Source: CAZIAK01 sp964537035 (GTDB lineage: Bacteria; Planctomycetota; B15-G4). Taken from it: a stretch of DNA of 64,000 nucleotides. The number at the start of each line of letters is the position of its first letter. Positions within the stretch are counted from its first letter, which is position 1. The stretch is taken from contig CAZIAK010000024.1 in NCBI GenBank assembly GCA_964537035.1, positions 1 to 64,000 of the forward strand. Reading direction: 5' to 3'. Of this stretch, positions 43,428 to 51,993 are shown piece after piece. The notes beneath the pieces are model-generated. The model made no database searches, was not told the DNA's origin, and was given only the letters and a program-made list of their open reading frames with translations. Both the position numbers and the translations under genes were made by a program.

Positions 43428-45230
43428 TCAGGGCGTGGTCAGTTGCAGGCCGTTGCTCGCCGAGAATCCCACGGGCGCGCCAGCATCTGCGGTCCAGATC
43501 TGGGTGAACAGATCGAAGCCCGAGGGCAACCCCGAGGGCCAGACCGCGTCGATCTGCAGGCCACCGCCGCCGCCCGTGTTGAACCCGGTGATGAGGATGT
43601 CAGGTGCGGGCACGAGCACGCCGCCCTTGAAGGGCACGTCGACGCGGGTCAGGCCCAGGAACAGCCCCGAGGCCGCGTTGGCCGCGGCGCCGGTCAGGTT
43701 GAGTGAGACCACGCCGCCGTCGACCAGGGAACCGCTGCCCGCCAACACCGGGACGCCCCCCGCGCCAGCCAGGCCCAGGCCCAGATCGGTGAAGGAGCCC
43801 AGGGGGAAGACCTTCACGTGGTAGACGTCCTGCTCGCCGTTGAAGGTGGCGGTGTAGGCCACGTCCGAGCCGTTGCTGCCACCCACGATGCCGATGTAGT
43901 CGCCCATCTTGTTCTGCTGGGGCCAGCCCAGGAACGAGTTGAAGGCCGGGCTCACCGCCACGTTGGGCGAGAAGGTCGCGCCACCGTCCGTGCTGTACGA
44001 GTAGAACAGCTGGGAGATGTTGGCCTGACCGCTGTTGCGCGTGTCATACCAGACCACGTCGAGGCGGCCGTCCGGTGTGGTGTCGGCTGCCGCGAGCCAG
44101 TGCCAGTTGTTGTTGCCCGGAGGGTCGTCGTTGACGCGCACCGAGGGCGCGAACGTCGCGCCGCCGTCGAAGCTGGCCGCGATGCGGACTTCTGTGGGGC
44201 CACCGCTGAAGGCGCCATTGGGGTCGACGGAGCCGAGCATGTAGACCACGCCGTCGAAAGGCCCGCCGCTCTTGTCCACCGCCACATCGACCTGGCCCAG
44301 CAGTCCGCCCGGGTTGGGCCCGGCGCTGGCGATCATGCCGCCGCCGATGTTCACCACCACGCCTGTGGACGTGGGCGAGACGAGGGCATTCTGGGCATCG
44401 TTCGAACGGGCGAGCACGTACGTGTTCAGGTCCTGGAAGTTCGTGCCCTCGACGCCGCTCATGAACAAGGTGCCGTCGCCGCCCACGGTCATGGTGCCGA
44501 AGAGGGGCTTCTTGTCGATGAGCACCGGCTGCTGGAAGCTGGCCGCGCCGTCAATGGAGCGGGTCAGGGTGAGGCCGTTGCAGCAGTCGAAGAAGGGCTG
44601 CCAGGTGCCGTAGACGTGGCCGTTGCCCGGGCCGCCTGAGCGGTCCACCGCCAACCAGTTCTTGTCGCCGCCGAACTGGGCTGTGGGCACGCCCCAGGTC
44701 ACGCCGCCGTCCGCCGATTGGAAGACCTCGTTCTTCACCGCGCCGCCCGTGGTCAGGCTGAGGCTCTGGTAGTAGAAGTTGCCTGCGTCATCCACGTCGA
44801 GCACCGGGTCGCTGCGAAAGACGCCGGGCTCAAGAGAGCCAGGGAAGGTCCAGCCCTGTCCGCCATCTGTGGTGTACGACCAGCCGGCCTCACGGAAGTT
44901 GGAGGCGATGGAGTTGAACTGGCGCCAGCCCACGACCACGTTGTCCGGGTCGAGGGGGTTGACCGAGAGGGAGGGCTCGTTGGCCGCGTCCCCCACGATG
45001 TTGTCGCCGTTGCCGTCCACGTTGACCTGGGTGCTGGTGTAGGCGCCGAAGGCGATGCTCCCCGCAGCAGAGCGGGGCAGGGACGGGTCTTTGCTGACCA
45101 GCCCAGAAGGCGGCTGATCGACGCGCTCGCCGGGTATCAGACCTTGGCCCGAGGCCTCAGGGGAAAGGGCCAGCAGCGTCCAGGCTGCGGCGGCGAACGT
45201 CAGGCTCACGTGGCATGGCGCGGGGTCCAT
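43428..45230 (-). CDS. Secreted BNR/Asp-box (sialidase-like) beta-propeller protein
   Basis: 600 aa from ATG 45230, with GAGGAG upstream; signal peptide before GQGLIPG. The body has repeated Asp boxes with Ser-x-Asp-Gly-Gly-x-x-W/F: SYTTDGGQGWTF, FQSADGGVTWG, ASFDGGATFA, YSTDGGATFS, as in exo-alpha-sialidase-type propellers. The catalytic Arg triad and Tyr/Glu pair of true sialidases could not be identified by eye, so enzymatic activity is uncertain. The C-terminal 120 residues from about 479 are the shared module (DLGLGLAG, FKGGVLVPAPD, WPSGLPSGF, GFSASNGL). Divergent from the sulfatase/TPR gene across 125 bases. Confidence 0.87.
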   Translation of the reverse strand: MDPAPCHVSLTFAAAAWTLLALSPEASGQGLIPGERVDQPPSGLVSKDPSLPRSAAGSIAFGAYTSTQVNVDGNGDNIVGDAANEPSLSVNPLDPDNVVVGWRQFNSIASNFREAGWSYTTDGGQGWTFPGSLEPGVFRSDPVLDVDDAGNFYYQSLSLTTGGAVKNEVFQSADGGVTWGVPTAQFGGDKNWLAVDRSGGPGNGHVYGTWQPFFDCCNGLTLTRSIDGAASFQQPVLIDKKPLFGTMTVGGDGTLFMSGVEGTNFQDLNTYVLARSNDAQNALVSPTSTGVVVNIGGGMIASAGPNPGGLLGQVDVAVDKSGGPFDGVVYMLGSVDPNGAFSGGPTEVRIAASFDGGATFAPSVRVNDDPPGNNNWHWLAAADTTPDGRLDVVWYDTRNSGQANISQLFYSYSTDGGATFSPNVAVSPAFNSFLGWPQQNKMGDYIGIVGGSNGSDVAYTATFNGEQDVYHVKVFPLGSFTDLGLGLAGAGGVPVLAGSGSLVDGGVVSLNLTGAAANAASGLFLGLTRVDVPFKGGVLVPAPDILITGFNTGGGGGLQIDAVWPSGLPSGFDLFTQIWTADAGAPVGFSASNGLQLTTP

Positions 45231-45355
45231 GGTCTGCTCCTCAAGGTGTGGACATGCAAGGTGCAGGGTACCACGGGGGATTCTCGCCAGCCGGGTGGCT
45301 GCCGGGCAGGGGCAGGCCGTTCCCGCGAGGGGCCCGCCTGCGTATCCTCGGGGGC

Positions 45356-48013
45356 ATGACGAGATCGATGAAGTTCGGGTTGTGTGTGCTGGCATGTCTC
45401 TCGGTGATGGGCTGCGGCGATGACGGGCAGGGCCGAGCGCCCGACCAGGGCGGCGCACCGGCGAGCGTCTCGGTGCAGCCGGTCGAGGGGGCGGACAGGG
45501 ACAGCGCCCCCCAGGCCGCATCCACCGCAGCGAGCAGCAGCGGGGTGAGCGACAGCGCGACCCTCAATGCCACCCACGCGGCAACGGGGCCCAACCTGTT
45601 GCTGGTGACGCTCGACACCATGCGCGCCGATCGCCTGGGTTGCTACGGCTACGAGGCGGCTCGCACGCCGGTGATCGACGCACTCGCCGCCCGAGGCGTC
45701 CTCTTCGAGCAGGCGTTCACTCCCGCACCCATGACCCTGCCCGCGCACACCACCATGATGACCGGCATGGCGCCTCCGCAGCATGGCGCCCGAGTCAACG
45801 GGGAGCACAAGCTGGCTGACGGGCTGCCGACCCTGGCCTCGGTCTTGTCCGAGCGCGGCTATGGCACGGGCGCCTTCGTGGCGGCCTTTGTCCTCGACGG
45901 CAAGTTCGGCCTCGACCAGGGCTTCGACCACTACGGCGACGATCTGAGCCTGGCCTACGAGCAAGAGGTCCCCGAGTCGTTGTCGGCCTATCGCCCGGGG
46001 GCGACCGTGGTCGACGAAGCGCTGGAGTGGCTCGGCACGAGCGCCGACAGCAAGCCGTTCTTCGCCTGGGTGCACCTGTACGACGCCCACTATCCCTGGC
46101 ATGCCCATGAAGACGATGAGGATGGTGCGGATGGTGAGCCGGGGAGCTACGACGGCGAGGTGGCCTACCTTGATCGGCAGGTCGGGCGCTTGTTGTCGGC
46201 GCTTGAAGAGCGGGGCGACCTGGAGGACACGGTGGTGATGGTGGTGGCCGATCATGGCGAGGGCTTGGGCGACCATCACGAGATCGAGCACGGTTATCTG
46301 CTCAACGAAGAGGTCCTGCATGTCCCCTGGATCATGGCCGGGCCGGGCATCACCCGTGGGCACCGTGCCCCCGCGCTCGTCTCGCTCGAAGACCTGGCGC
46401 CCACGGCCCTGGCCTTGCTGCACCAGCCGGCGCTCACCGAACCCACGCTGTTGGGACGGAGCCTGTCGCCCGCCTTGCAAGGTGAGCCCATGCGCCCGGG
46501 GCTCAGCTACGCAGAAACAGACCTGCCCTGGACGGCCTACCATTGGGCGCCCCAGCGCAGCCTGACCACCGCCGACTGGAAGTACGTGTCGACTCCCCAG
46601 GCCGAACTCTACGATCGCAACGCCGACCGGGGCGAGCTGGTGAACCTGATCGAGGTGCGCCCGCAGATGCGCGAGAAGATGCAGACCCGGTTGGCAGGGT
46701 TGCAAGATCAGATGGGTGAGCGGCTGAGCGAGGCGGCTCTGCTCACGGCGGAAGAAGCTGAGAGCCTGGCCGCCCTGGGCTACGTGGGCGGTTCGGGTGG
46801 TGCAGACTCCCCCGCAGACAGGGAGGATCTCTCGGACGTGAAGCAGCGACTGGCTGCCAAGGACCTGTCAGCCACCCTGCGACAACGGGAAGCGGCCGGA
46901 GACCTGTCCGCGCAGGAGCGGCTGGAGCTCATGGCCGAGCTGGTGGCGCTGAGCCCGGAGACGCCGTCGTTTCATGCGCAGCTGGGTTCGGCGTGGATCG
47001 AGCTGGGCAACATCGAGGAGGGCGTGGGACAGCTGGCCATGGCGGTGGAGCTGGCTCCCGGATCGGCGAGCTTGCACTACGAGCTGGGCGATGTGCTGCA
47101 GAGCCAGGGCTACACCGTGGGCGCCCGGCGAGAGTTCGAGGCCACCCTGGCCTTGGCGCCGGACATGGCGGCGGCGCACGTAGGCATGGGCAATGTACTC
47201 CGTGCCGAGGGCCGCTCAGACCTGGCCGCCGGGCGCTACACCGAAGCGATCCGTCTCCGTCCTGGCTACGCCGAGGCGCACTTCAACCTGGCCCAGACCT
47301 TTCGGGATCGAGGCGTGCTGGACCGGGCGATCGAGCAGCTTCGCCTGGCCGCTGAACATCGACCGGAGTGGGTGCTCCCGCACTCGGTCCTGGCGGTGGT
47401 GCTGCAAGACGCCGGGCGCCCGGACGAAGCGGTGTCCGAGCACGAAGCGGCCATCGAGTTGCTCCCTGGCGATGCGGGCCTGCACAACGACCTGGGTCTG
47501 CTGCTCGAGAGCATGGGCCGTTCGGACGGGGCGCGCGCGCACTACAGCCAAGCGGTCGACCTGGCTCCGCTGAACTACCACACGCGCATTCTCATGGCCG
47601 ACCAGGCCTTGGCTGCGGGGGACGATGACGCAGCCCTCGCCGCTCTCGAAGAGGCGCTCCGCCTGGCGCCAGATGTGGCCGAACCTGCGGCGCGCTTGGC
47701 ACGCTTCCTGGCCGCTTGCACAGACGAGACACTGCGGGACGGGGCCAGGGCCGTCTCCCTCGCCGAACACGCGGTGGACCTCACCGGTGGGCAGCACGCG
47801 CGAGTGCTCGACACCATGGGCATGGCCTACGCCGCAGCGGGACGTTTCGGCGAGGCCTTGTCGGCAGCGCAAAGGGGGCAGGCGCTCGCCCTCCAAGAGG
47901 GAGACCTGACCCTGTCCTCTGAGATGGAAGGGCGGTTGGAGCTGTTCGCTTTGCAGGCCGGCCTGGAGGACTCTGCGGGTCCTGCGCAGGGCTCGGGTGA
48001 CAACGAGGGCTGA
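45356..48013 (+). CDS. Sulfatase-fold lipoprotein with C-terminal TPR array
   Basis: 885 aa from ATG 45356. Lipobox LSVMGC places the lipid cysteine near residue 20. The alkaline-phosphatase-superfamily domain is at about 75-470: LLVTLDTMRADRLGCYG, then ADHGEGLGDHHEIEHGYL. The nucleophile region is PMTLPAHTTMMTG, where T127 stands in place of the formylglycine Cys/Ser and H131 in place of Arg. From about 540 to 870 there are eight or so tetratricopeptide repeats (for example AHVGMGNVLRAEGRSDLAAGRY and AHFNLAQTFRDRGVLDRAI). Sulfatase-TPR fusions are known in Planctomycetota and Acidobacteriota. Partner-dependent phosphotransfer or hydrolysis at the envelope is the best guess. Confidence 0.88.
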   Translation: MTRSMKFGLCVLACLSVMGCGDDGQGRAPDQGGAPASVSVQPVEGADRDSAPQAASTAASSSGVSDSATLNATHAATGPNLLLVTLDTMRADRLGCYGYEAARTPVIDALAARGVLFEQAFTPAPMTLPAHTTMMTGMAPPQHGARVNGEHKLADGLPTLASVLSERGYGTGAFVAAFVLDGKFGLDQGFDHYGDDLSLAYEQEVPESLSAYRPGATVVDEALEWLGTSADSKPFFAWVHLYDAHYPWHAHEDDEDGADGEPGSYDGEVAYLDRQVGRLLSALEERGDLEDTVVMVVADHGEGLGDHHEIEHGYLLNEEVLHVPWIMAGPGITRGHRAPALVSLEDLAPTALALLHQPALTEPTLLGRSLSPALQGEPMRPGLSYAETDLPWTAYHWAPQRSLTTADWKYVSTPQAELYDRNADRGELVNLIEVRPQMREKMQTRLAGLQDQMGERLSEAALLTAEEAESLAALGYVGGSGGADSPADREDLSDVKQRLAAKDLSATLRQREAAGDLSAQERLELMAELVALSPETPSFHAQLGSAWIELGNIEEGVGQLAMAVELAPGSASLHYELGDVLQSQGYTVGARREFEATLALAPDMAAAHVGMGNVLRAEGRSDLAAGRYTEAIRLRPGYAEAHFNLAQTFRDRGVLDRAIEQLRLAAEHRPEWVLPHSVLAVVLQDAGRPDEAVSEHEAAIELLPGDAGLHNDLGLLLESMGRSDGARAHYSQAVDLAPLNYHTRILMADQALAAGDDDAALAALEEALRLAPDVAEPAARLARFLAACTDETLRDGARAVSLAEHAVDLTGGQHARVLDTMGMAYAAAGRFGEALSAAQRGQALALQEGDLTLSSEMEGRLELFALQAGLEDSAGPAQGSGDNEG

Positions 48014-48188
48014 GCACCCGCCGAGCCCGACGGCTCCTCGTTGTCGGCTCAGGAGTGTTGTCGGTTTGTGTCGCTGGCTGGGCAGCTGCGACCCATGGGT
48101 GACGGCGCCGCTGTCCTATACAGAGCTGCTACCCTAGGCGTGCACCACCAGCGCAGCCACGTTTCTTCAGCACGTCGAGAGAACTCAC

Positions 48189-49268
48189 ATGTCCACCCGC
48201 ACACCTTTCGCTCGCACCATCGTCTGCGCTGCCCTCATGAGCGCTGCAATCGTCGGCGGTCCGCTGAGTCTCCCAGCTCTCGGGCAAGAGGCTCTGTCTA
48301 CGCCGGACCTGAGTCCCCACGCCTCCGTGTCACGGACCATCGGCCTGACCGCCGTGGCCGTGGACTACCACGCGCCCGCCGTGCGCGGCCGGGAGATTTT
48401 CGGCGAGATGATCCCCTTCGGTGTGGTCTGGCGAGCGGGCGCCAACGGCACCACCAAGATCAGCTTCTCCGATGACGTCACCGTGGAGGGCCAGCCCCTC
48501 GCTGCGGGTGACTACGGTCTGCACATGATCCCCGGTGCTGAGCGCTGGACGGTCATCTTCAACACCGTGAGCGACAGCTGGGGGAGCTATTCCTACGACT
48601 CGGCACTGGACGCCCTGCGCGTCGATGTGTCGTCCAAGACCGTGGCCCACGGCGAATCCCTGGCCTACCGCTTCTACGATGTGGGCGCAGAAGAAGCGAC
48701 CCTGGCATTGCACTGGGGCGAGACCCTGGTGCCCCTGACCGTAGCCGTGGACGTGGTGTCCGCCGTGCTCAAGCCTGTGCGCGAGGCCGCGCTGGCCAAC
48801 GATGATCGGCCCGGTGCTGACTTCTGGTTCCAGGCCGGTGACTACGGACGTGATCACGGCGTGGACATCGCAGAGACCATGGACTGGGCCGACCGCTCCA
48901 TCGCCGTCCAGCGCAGCTTCGACAACCTCTGGTTGCGCAGCGAACTGCTGGGCGACAGAGGCGACGCGTCAGCGGCGGCCGAGGCTCGTGAAGCAGCCCT
49001 GCAGCTGGCCGATCTGAACTCCCTGCAAGGCCTGGCCTACCGCTACATGCTCCGCGAGGACATGACGAACGCCGCCGTGGTCTTCGAGATGGTGCTGTCC
49101 ATGGAGCCCACGAACTGGTGGCCATACCTTCAGATGGGCAAGGTCAAGCGCAGCCTGGGTGACGACGCGGGAGCCATCACTGCCCTGCGTGCAGCCTTGA
49201 ACAAGAGCCCTGACCCTGTCACTCGCTCAGAGATCGAAGCGACTCTGGCAGACCTGGGCGCCAGCTGA
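48189..49268 (+). CDS. DUF2911 family exported protein
   Basis: 359 aa, signal peptide ending near ALGQE. Residues about 30-200 match DUF2911: VAVDYHAPAVRGREIFGEMIPFG split by the conserved VWRAGANGTTKISFSDDVTVEGQPL and AGDYGLHMIPG, then WTVIFN. The remaining residues form TPR-like helices (AVVFEMVLSMEPTNWWPYLQMGKV). The family is widespread in Bacteroidota and Planctomycetota with no defined function and is probably periplasmic. It follows the sulfatase/TPR gene by 175 bases and converges on the HspQ-domain gene. Confidence 0.88.
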   Translation: MSTRTPFARTIVCAALMSAAIVGGPLSLPALGQEALSTPDLSPHASVSRTIGLTAVAVDYHAPAVRGREIFGEMIPFGVVWRAGANGTTKISFSDDVTVEGQPLAAGDYGLHMIPGAERWTVIFNTVSDSWGSYSYDSALDALRVDVSSKTVAHGESLAYRFYDVGAEEATLALHWGETLVPLTVAVDVVSAVLKPVREAALANDDRPGADFWFQAGDYGRDHGVDIAETMDWADRSIAVQRSFDNLWLRSELLGDRGDASAAAEAREAALQLADLNSLQGLAYRYMLREDMTNAAVVFEMVLSMEPTNWWPYLQMGKVKRSLGDDAGAITALRAALNKSPDPVTRSEIEATLADLGAS

Positions 49269-49309
49269 CCCGGCGTCTCGCAGGCGGCTGTGATCTGTTG
49301 CGCAGGTTC

Positions 49310-50011
49310 TCATCCGGCGCCGGGGGGCCAGCTGGTGTCGTTGCGTAGATAGCGGCCGGGGTCGACGGTGTCGAAGAACATGGGTAGCAGCGGGTGGCGA
49401 ATGTCGTCTTCGCTGCTGTCGGCTTGCAGGCTGGTCTGGGCCGCGTAGGTCACCGATGAGCTGTCGTGGACGAGCACGTGGTACCAGGGCTGATCTCGGC
49501 GGGGGCGGGTGCGGTTGGCCAGATACCACGACTTGGGCGCACGGCAGCTCTCGTCATAGGCCACGATGATGCCCCGGTAGCCGTAGCGCACGTGGCTCAC
49601 CAGCTGCCCGATCTCGAAGGGCGACGACGGCTCGACGGCCCCTTCGGTCAGGGCTTCGAAGGCCTCGGTGGTGGTGAGCTGCTCTGGGGTGCTCTCGGCT
49701 TGTTGGTCTGCGACCGCAGCCAGGACAGCCGACACGGTCTGGGCTGACGGCGGCGACTCCAACGAGACCAGCGCTGGCTGCAGAGCGTCGCCCCAGGCGG
49801 CCAACTCGCCCAGCACCACCGTGCGGACGGTCTCGGAGGGGTCATCGAACAGGCGAATCAACGAGGGCAGCTGGGAGGCGTCTGGCACGGGGGCGTGGCT
49901 CGCGGCGATGGGGGGGGGCTGAGGTCGGTGGCGCCATGGTAGCGGACTGTTCAGCCCCACGCGCCGGGAACCCGATGACTGTGTCATGCCGCTCCGGTCC
50001 TTTGTCACCAT
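49310..50011 (-). CDS. HspQ/YccV-like domain protein with N-terminal extension
   Basis: 233 aa from ATG 50011, where GGGAG stands five bases upstream; ATGs at 50059 and 49987 are alternatives, the latter also with GGAG. The C-terminal 100 residues are a YccV/HspQ domain: FEIGQLVSHVRYGYRGIIVAYD, then DQPWYHVLVHDSSSVTYAAQ and ISEDDIRHP-like end (read here as SSEDDIRHPLLPMFF). The family is linked to hemimethylated-DNA binding and, in enterobacteria, to Lon-mediated degradation. The N-terminal 130 residues hold a HEAT-like helical pair (LIRLFDDPSETVRTVVLGELAAWGD) and a Pro/Ser-rich lead, not part of the usual 105-aa HspQ. Convergent with the DUF2911 gene. Confidence 0.78.
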   Translation of the reverse strand: MVTKDRSGMTQSSGSRRVGLNSPLPWRHRPQPPPIAASHAPVPDASQLPSLIRLFDDPSETVRTVVLGELAAWGDALQPALVSLESPPSAQTVSAVLAAVADQQAESTPEQLTTTEAFEALTEGAVEPSSPFEIGQLVSHVRYGYRGIIVAYDESCRAPKSWYLANRTRPRRDQPWYHVLVHDSSSVTYAAQTSLQADSSEDDIRHPLLPMFFDTVDPGRYLRNDTSWPPGAG

Positions 50012-50080
50012 TCCAGCTCCCGTGGCCGTGGCAGCGCGATTGCTGACGGTTTCCTTCATGGTGGGCGCGGCGGCTGCGCC

Positions 50081-50548
50081 TCAGCTGCGGGTGACCAGCT
50101 CGTCCAGCTGAAGGCTGTGCCGTGCCGGGTGCATGACCGCGTGTTCGAGCATGGCGTCGATGCAGTAGTCCACGCCCCAGCGAGACTTGTGCGTGCTGTT
50201 GAGCATCTCGTCGGTGACTGTCGCCAACGGGCCGCGCCAACCGGCCAGCACCTGTTCGAGGTAGCTCTCGGCGTGGGCGTCCATGGTCTCGACGGGCGGG
50301 CACAGGTCGATCTGCGGGTCGGGAAGTCCGAGCACTTCGCAGCACCAGACCATGTAGCCCCGGGCGCAGGCGAGCACGTGGTAAGCCACCGCGTCGAGAG
50401 AGGCGTAGTCAGGGTCGTCGGTGGGGGGCAAGGTGATGCCGGCTGCCCGAGCCGCTCGCCAGCTGGCCACGCAAGCGCGCAGCTCGCGATCGTGCAGCAA
50501 GATCAACGCCCGGGCGCCGCGGGAGGTGTGGTCATCGAGCAAAGCCAT
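50081..50548 (-). CDS. DinB-like four-helix protein
   Basis: 155 aa from ATG 50548 (the frame opens at 50641). Four predicted helices with metal-type His positions: AVAYHVLACARGYM early and EHAVMHPARHSLQLDEL near the end, the H-x3-H-x3-H-like spacing of the DinB/YfiT metalloenzyme superfamily. Members include thiol-transferases and damage-inducible proteins of unknown reaction. It lies 69 bases upstream of the HspQ-domain gene on the same strand and is divergent from the amidohydrolase run. Confidence 0.75.
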   Translation of the reverse strand: MALLDDHTSRGARALILLHDRELRACVASWRAARAAGITLPPTDDPDYASLDAVAYHVLACARGYMVWCCEVLGLPDPQIDLCPPVETMDAHAESYLEQVLAGWRGPLATVTDEMLNSTHKSRWGVDYCIDAMLEHAVMHPARHSLQLDELVTRS

Positions 50549-50682
50549 GGCAATCTCCGTCGGTTGTGCTCGGGATGTTGCCACAGCGGGGCCGCCAGCG
50601 CACGAGCCTCTGATCGTGGACATGGGTGCGCTGGGCCGCATAGGCTGGCCGTCGTTCCACGTCCTCTGACAGGATTCTGCCC

Positions 50683-51993
50683 ATGGTCGTTCTCACCCTG
50701 GCGGCGCTGCTGATGGCATGCGCTGCACCACCTGCTGACGCCACGCTGGAGGCGCCCCAGGCCTATCTGAACATGCACCTGATCACGGTGGCCGGCGCAG
50801 AGATCCCCCAGGGCGTGCTCATCGTCAACGACGGGCTGATCGTGGCGGCGGGCAGCGCGGACGCCATCGACGTGCCCAGCGACGCGACGATCATCGACCT
50901 GACGGGCAAGGTGGTCATGCCCGGCCTGGTCGATTCGCACAGCCACATCGGCGAGCCCTGGGCGGCGGACAGCAGCGAGCCGATCCAACCCGAGGTGCGC
51001 AACTACGACAGCATCAACGTGCGCAGCTCGACCCTCCAGCGGGCCCAGGCTGGCGGCATCACCAGCGCCAACCTCATGGGGGGCTCTGGCCATCTGATGA
51101 GCGGGCAGACGACCTACATCAAGCTGCGCGACGGCGAGACCATCGACGAGCTCGTCTATCGCCGGGCCGACGGCCAGCCTCTGGGCGGCATGAAGATGGC
51201 CAACGGCACGAACTCCCAGGGCTCGCCGCCGTTTCCCGGCACCCGGGGCAAGTCCGCGGCCCTGGTGCGCAGCGCCTTTGTCGCCGCGCAGGACTACGCC
51301 TCCAAGATCGAGCGTGCCGGTGACGACGCGTCAAAACTCCCCGATCGAGATCTGGGCCTGGAGGCGCTTGCCGAGGTGCTGGCCGGCGAGCGGGTTGTCC
51401 ATCACCACACCCACCGTCACGACGACATCATGACCGTGTTGCGCCTGCGCGAAGAATTCGGCTTTCGCCTGGTGCTGCACCACGTGAGCGAGGCCTGGAA
51501 AGTGGCGGACGAGATCGCGGCGGCGGGTGTGCCTTGCAGTCTGATCCTCATCGACAGTCCGGGGGGCAAGATCGAAGCGGTGGACATGCGCTGGGAGACC
51601 GGCGCGGCCCTCGAGCAGGCGGGCGCCACGTTGGCCTATCACACCGATGACTGGGTCACGGACAGCAGGCTCTTCCGACGGTCTGCGGCCCTGGCCCATC
51701 GAGCGGGATTGTCCCGTGCGGGGGCGTTGCGATCGTTGACGCTCTCTGGCGCGGAGATGCTGGACATCGCCGAACGCGTGGGTTCGCTCGAAGCAGGGAA
51801 AGACGCCGACTTCATCGTGCTCTCAGGCGATCCCCTCAGCGTCTACACCCTGGTCGAGCAGACCTACGTGGACGGCGAACTCGTCTTCGACATGGAGCGC
51901 CCTGAAGATCGCCTGGCGGCCTACGGCGGTGTGGGTGCGTCCTACGGAGGGGCAGCCTTCCATCACGCTTGCCTGGGGGAGGTGTCTCGATGA
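50683..51993 (+). CDS. Amidohydrolase family lipoprotein (likely active)
   Basis: 436 aa, lipoprotein signal (LTLAALLMAC). Metal-dependent hydrolase fold: first metal ligands H86-x-H88 in MPGLVDSHSHIGEPW, further His in HHHTHRHDD and VLHHVSEA, and the catalytic/metal Asp in YHTDDW (H320, D322-D323). The C-terminal strand repair region RVGSLEAGKDADFIVLSGDPL is typical of imidazolonepropionase/dihydroorotase-like amidohydrolases. First gene of a co-directional run; its stop overlaps the next start by four bases (ATGA). Substrate unknown. Confidence 0.9.
   Translation: MVVLTLAALLMACAAPPADATLEAPQAYLNMHLITVAGAEIPQGVLIVNDGLIVAAGSADAIDVPSDATIIDLTGKVVMPGLVDSHSHIGEPWAADSSEPIQPEVRNYDSINVRSSTLQRAQAGGITSANLMGGSGHLMSGQTTYIKLRDGETIDELVYRRADGQPLGGMKMANGTNSQGSPPFPGTRGKSAALVRSAFVAAQDYASKIERAGDDASKLPDRDLGLEALAEVLAGERVVHHHTHRHDDIMTVLRLREEFGFRLVLHHVSEAWKVADEIAAAGVPCSLILIDSPGGKIEAVDMRWETGAALEQAGATLAYHTDDWVTDSRLFRRSAALAHRAGLSRAGALRSLTLSGAEMLDIAERVGSLEAGKDADFIVLSGDPLSVYTLVEQTYVDGELVFDMERPEDRLAAYGGVGASYGGAAFHHACLGEVSR

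Noticed and set aside
48117..48122. TATACA as a -10 element for the DUF2911 gene
   Set aside because: No -35-like hexamer at 16-18 bases upstream, so it was not listed as a promoter.
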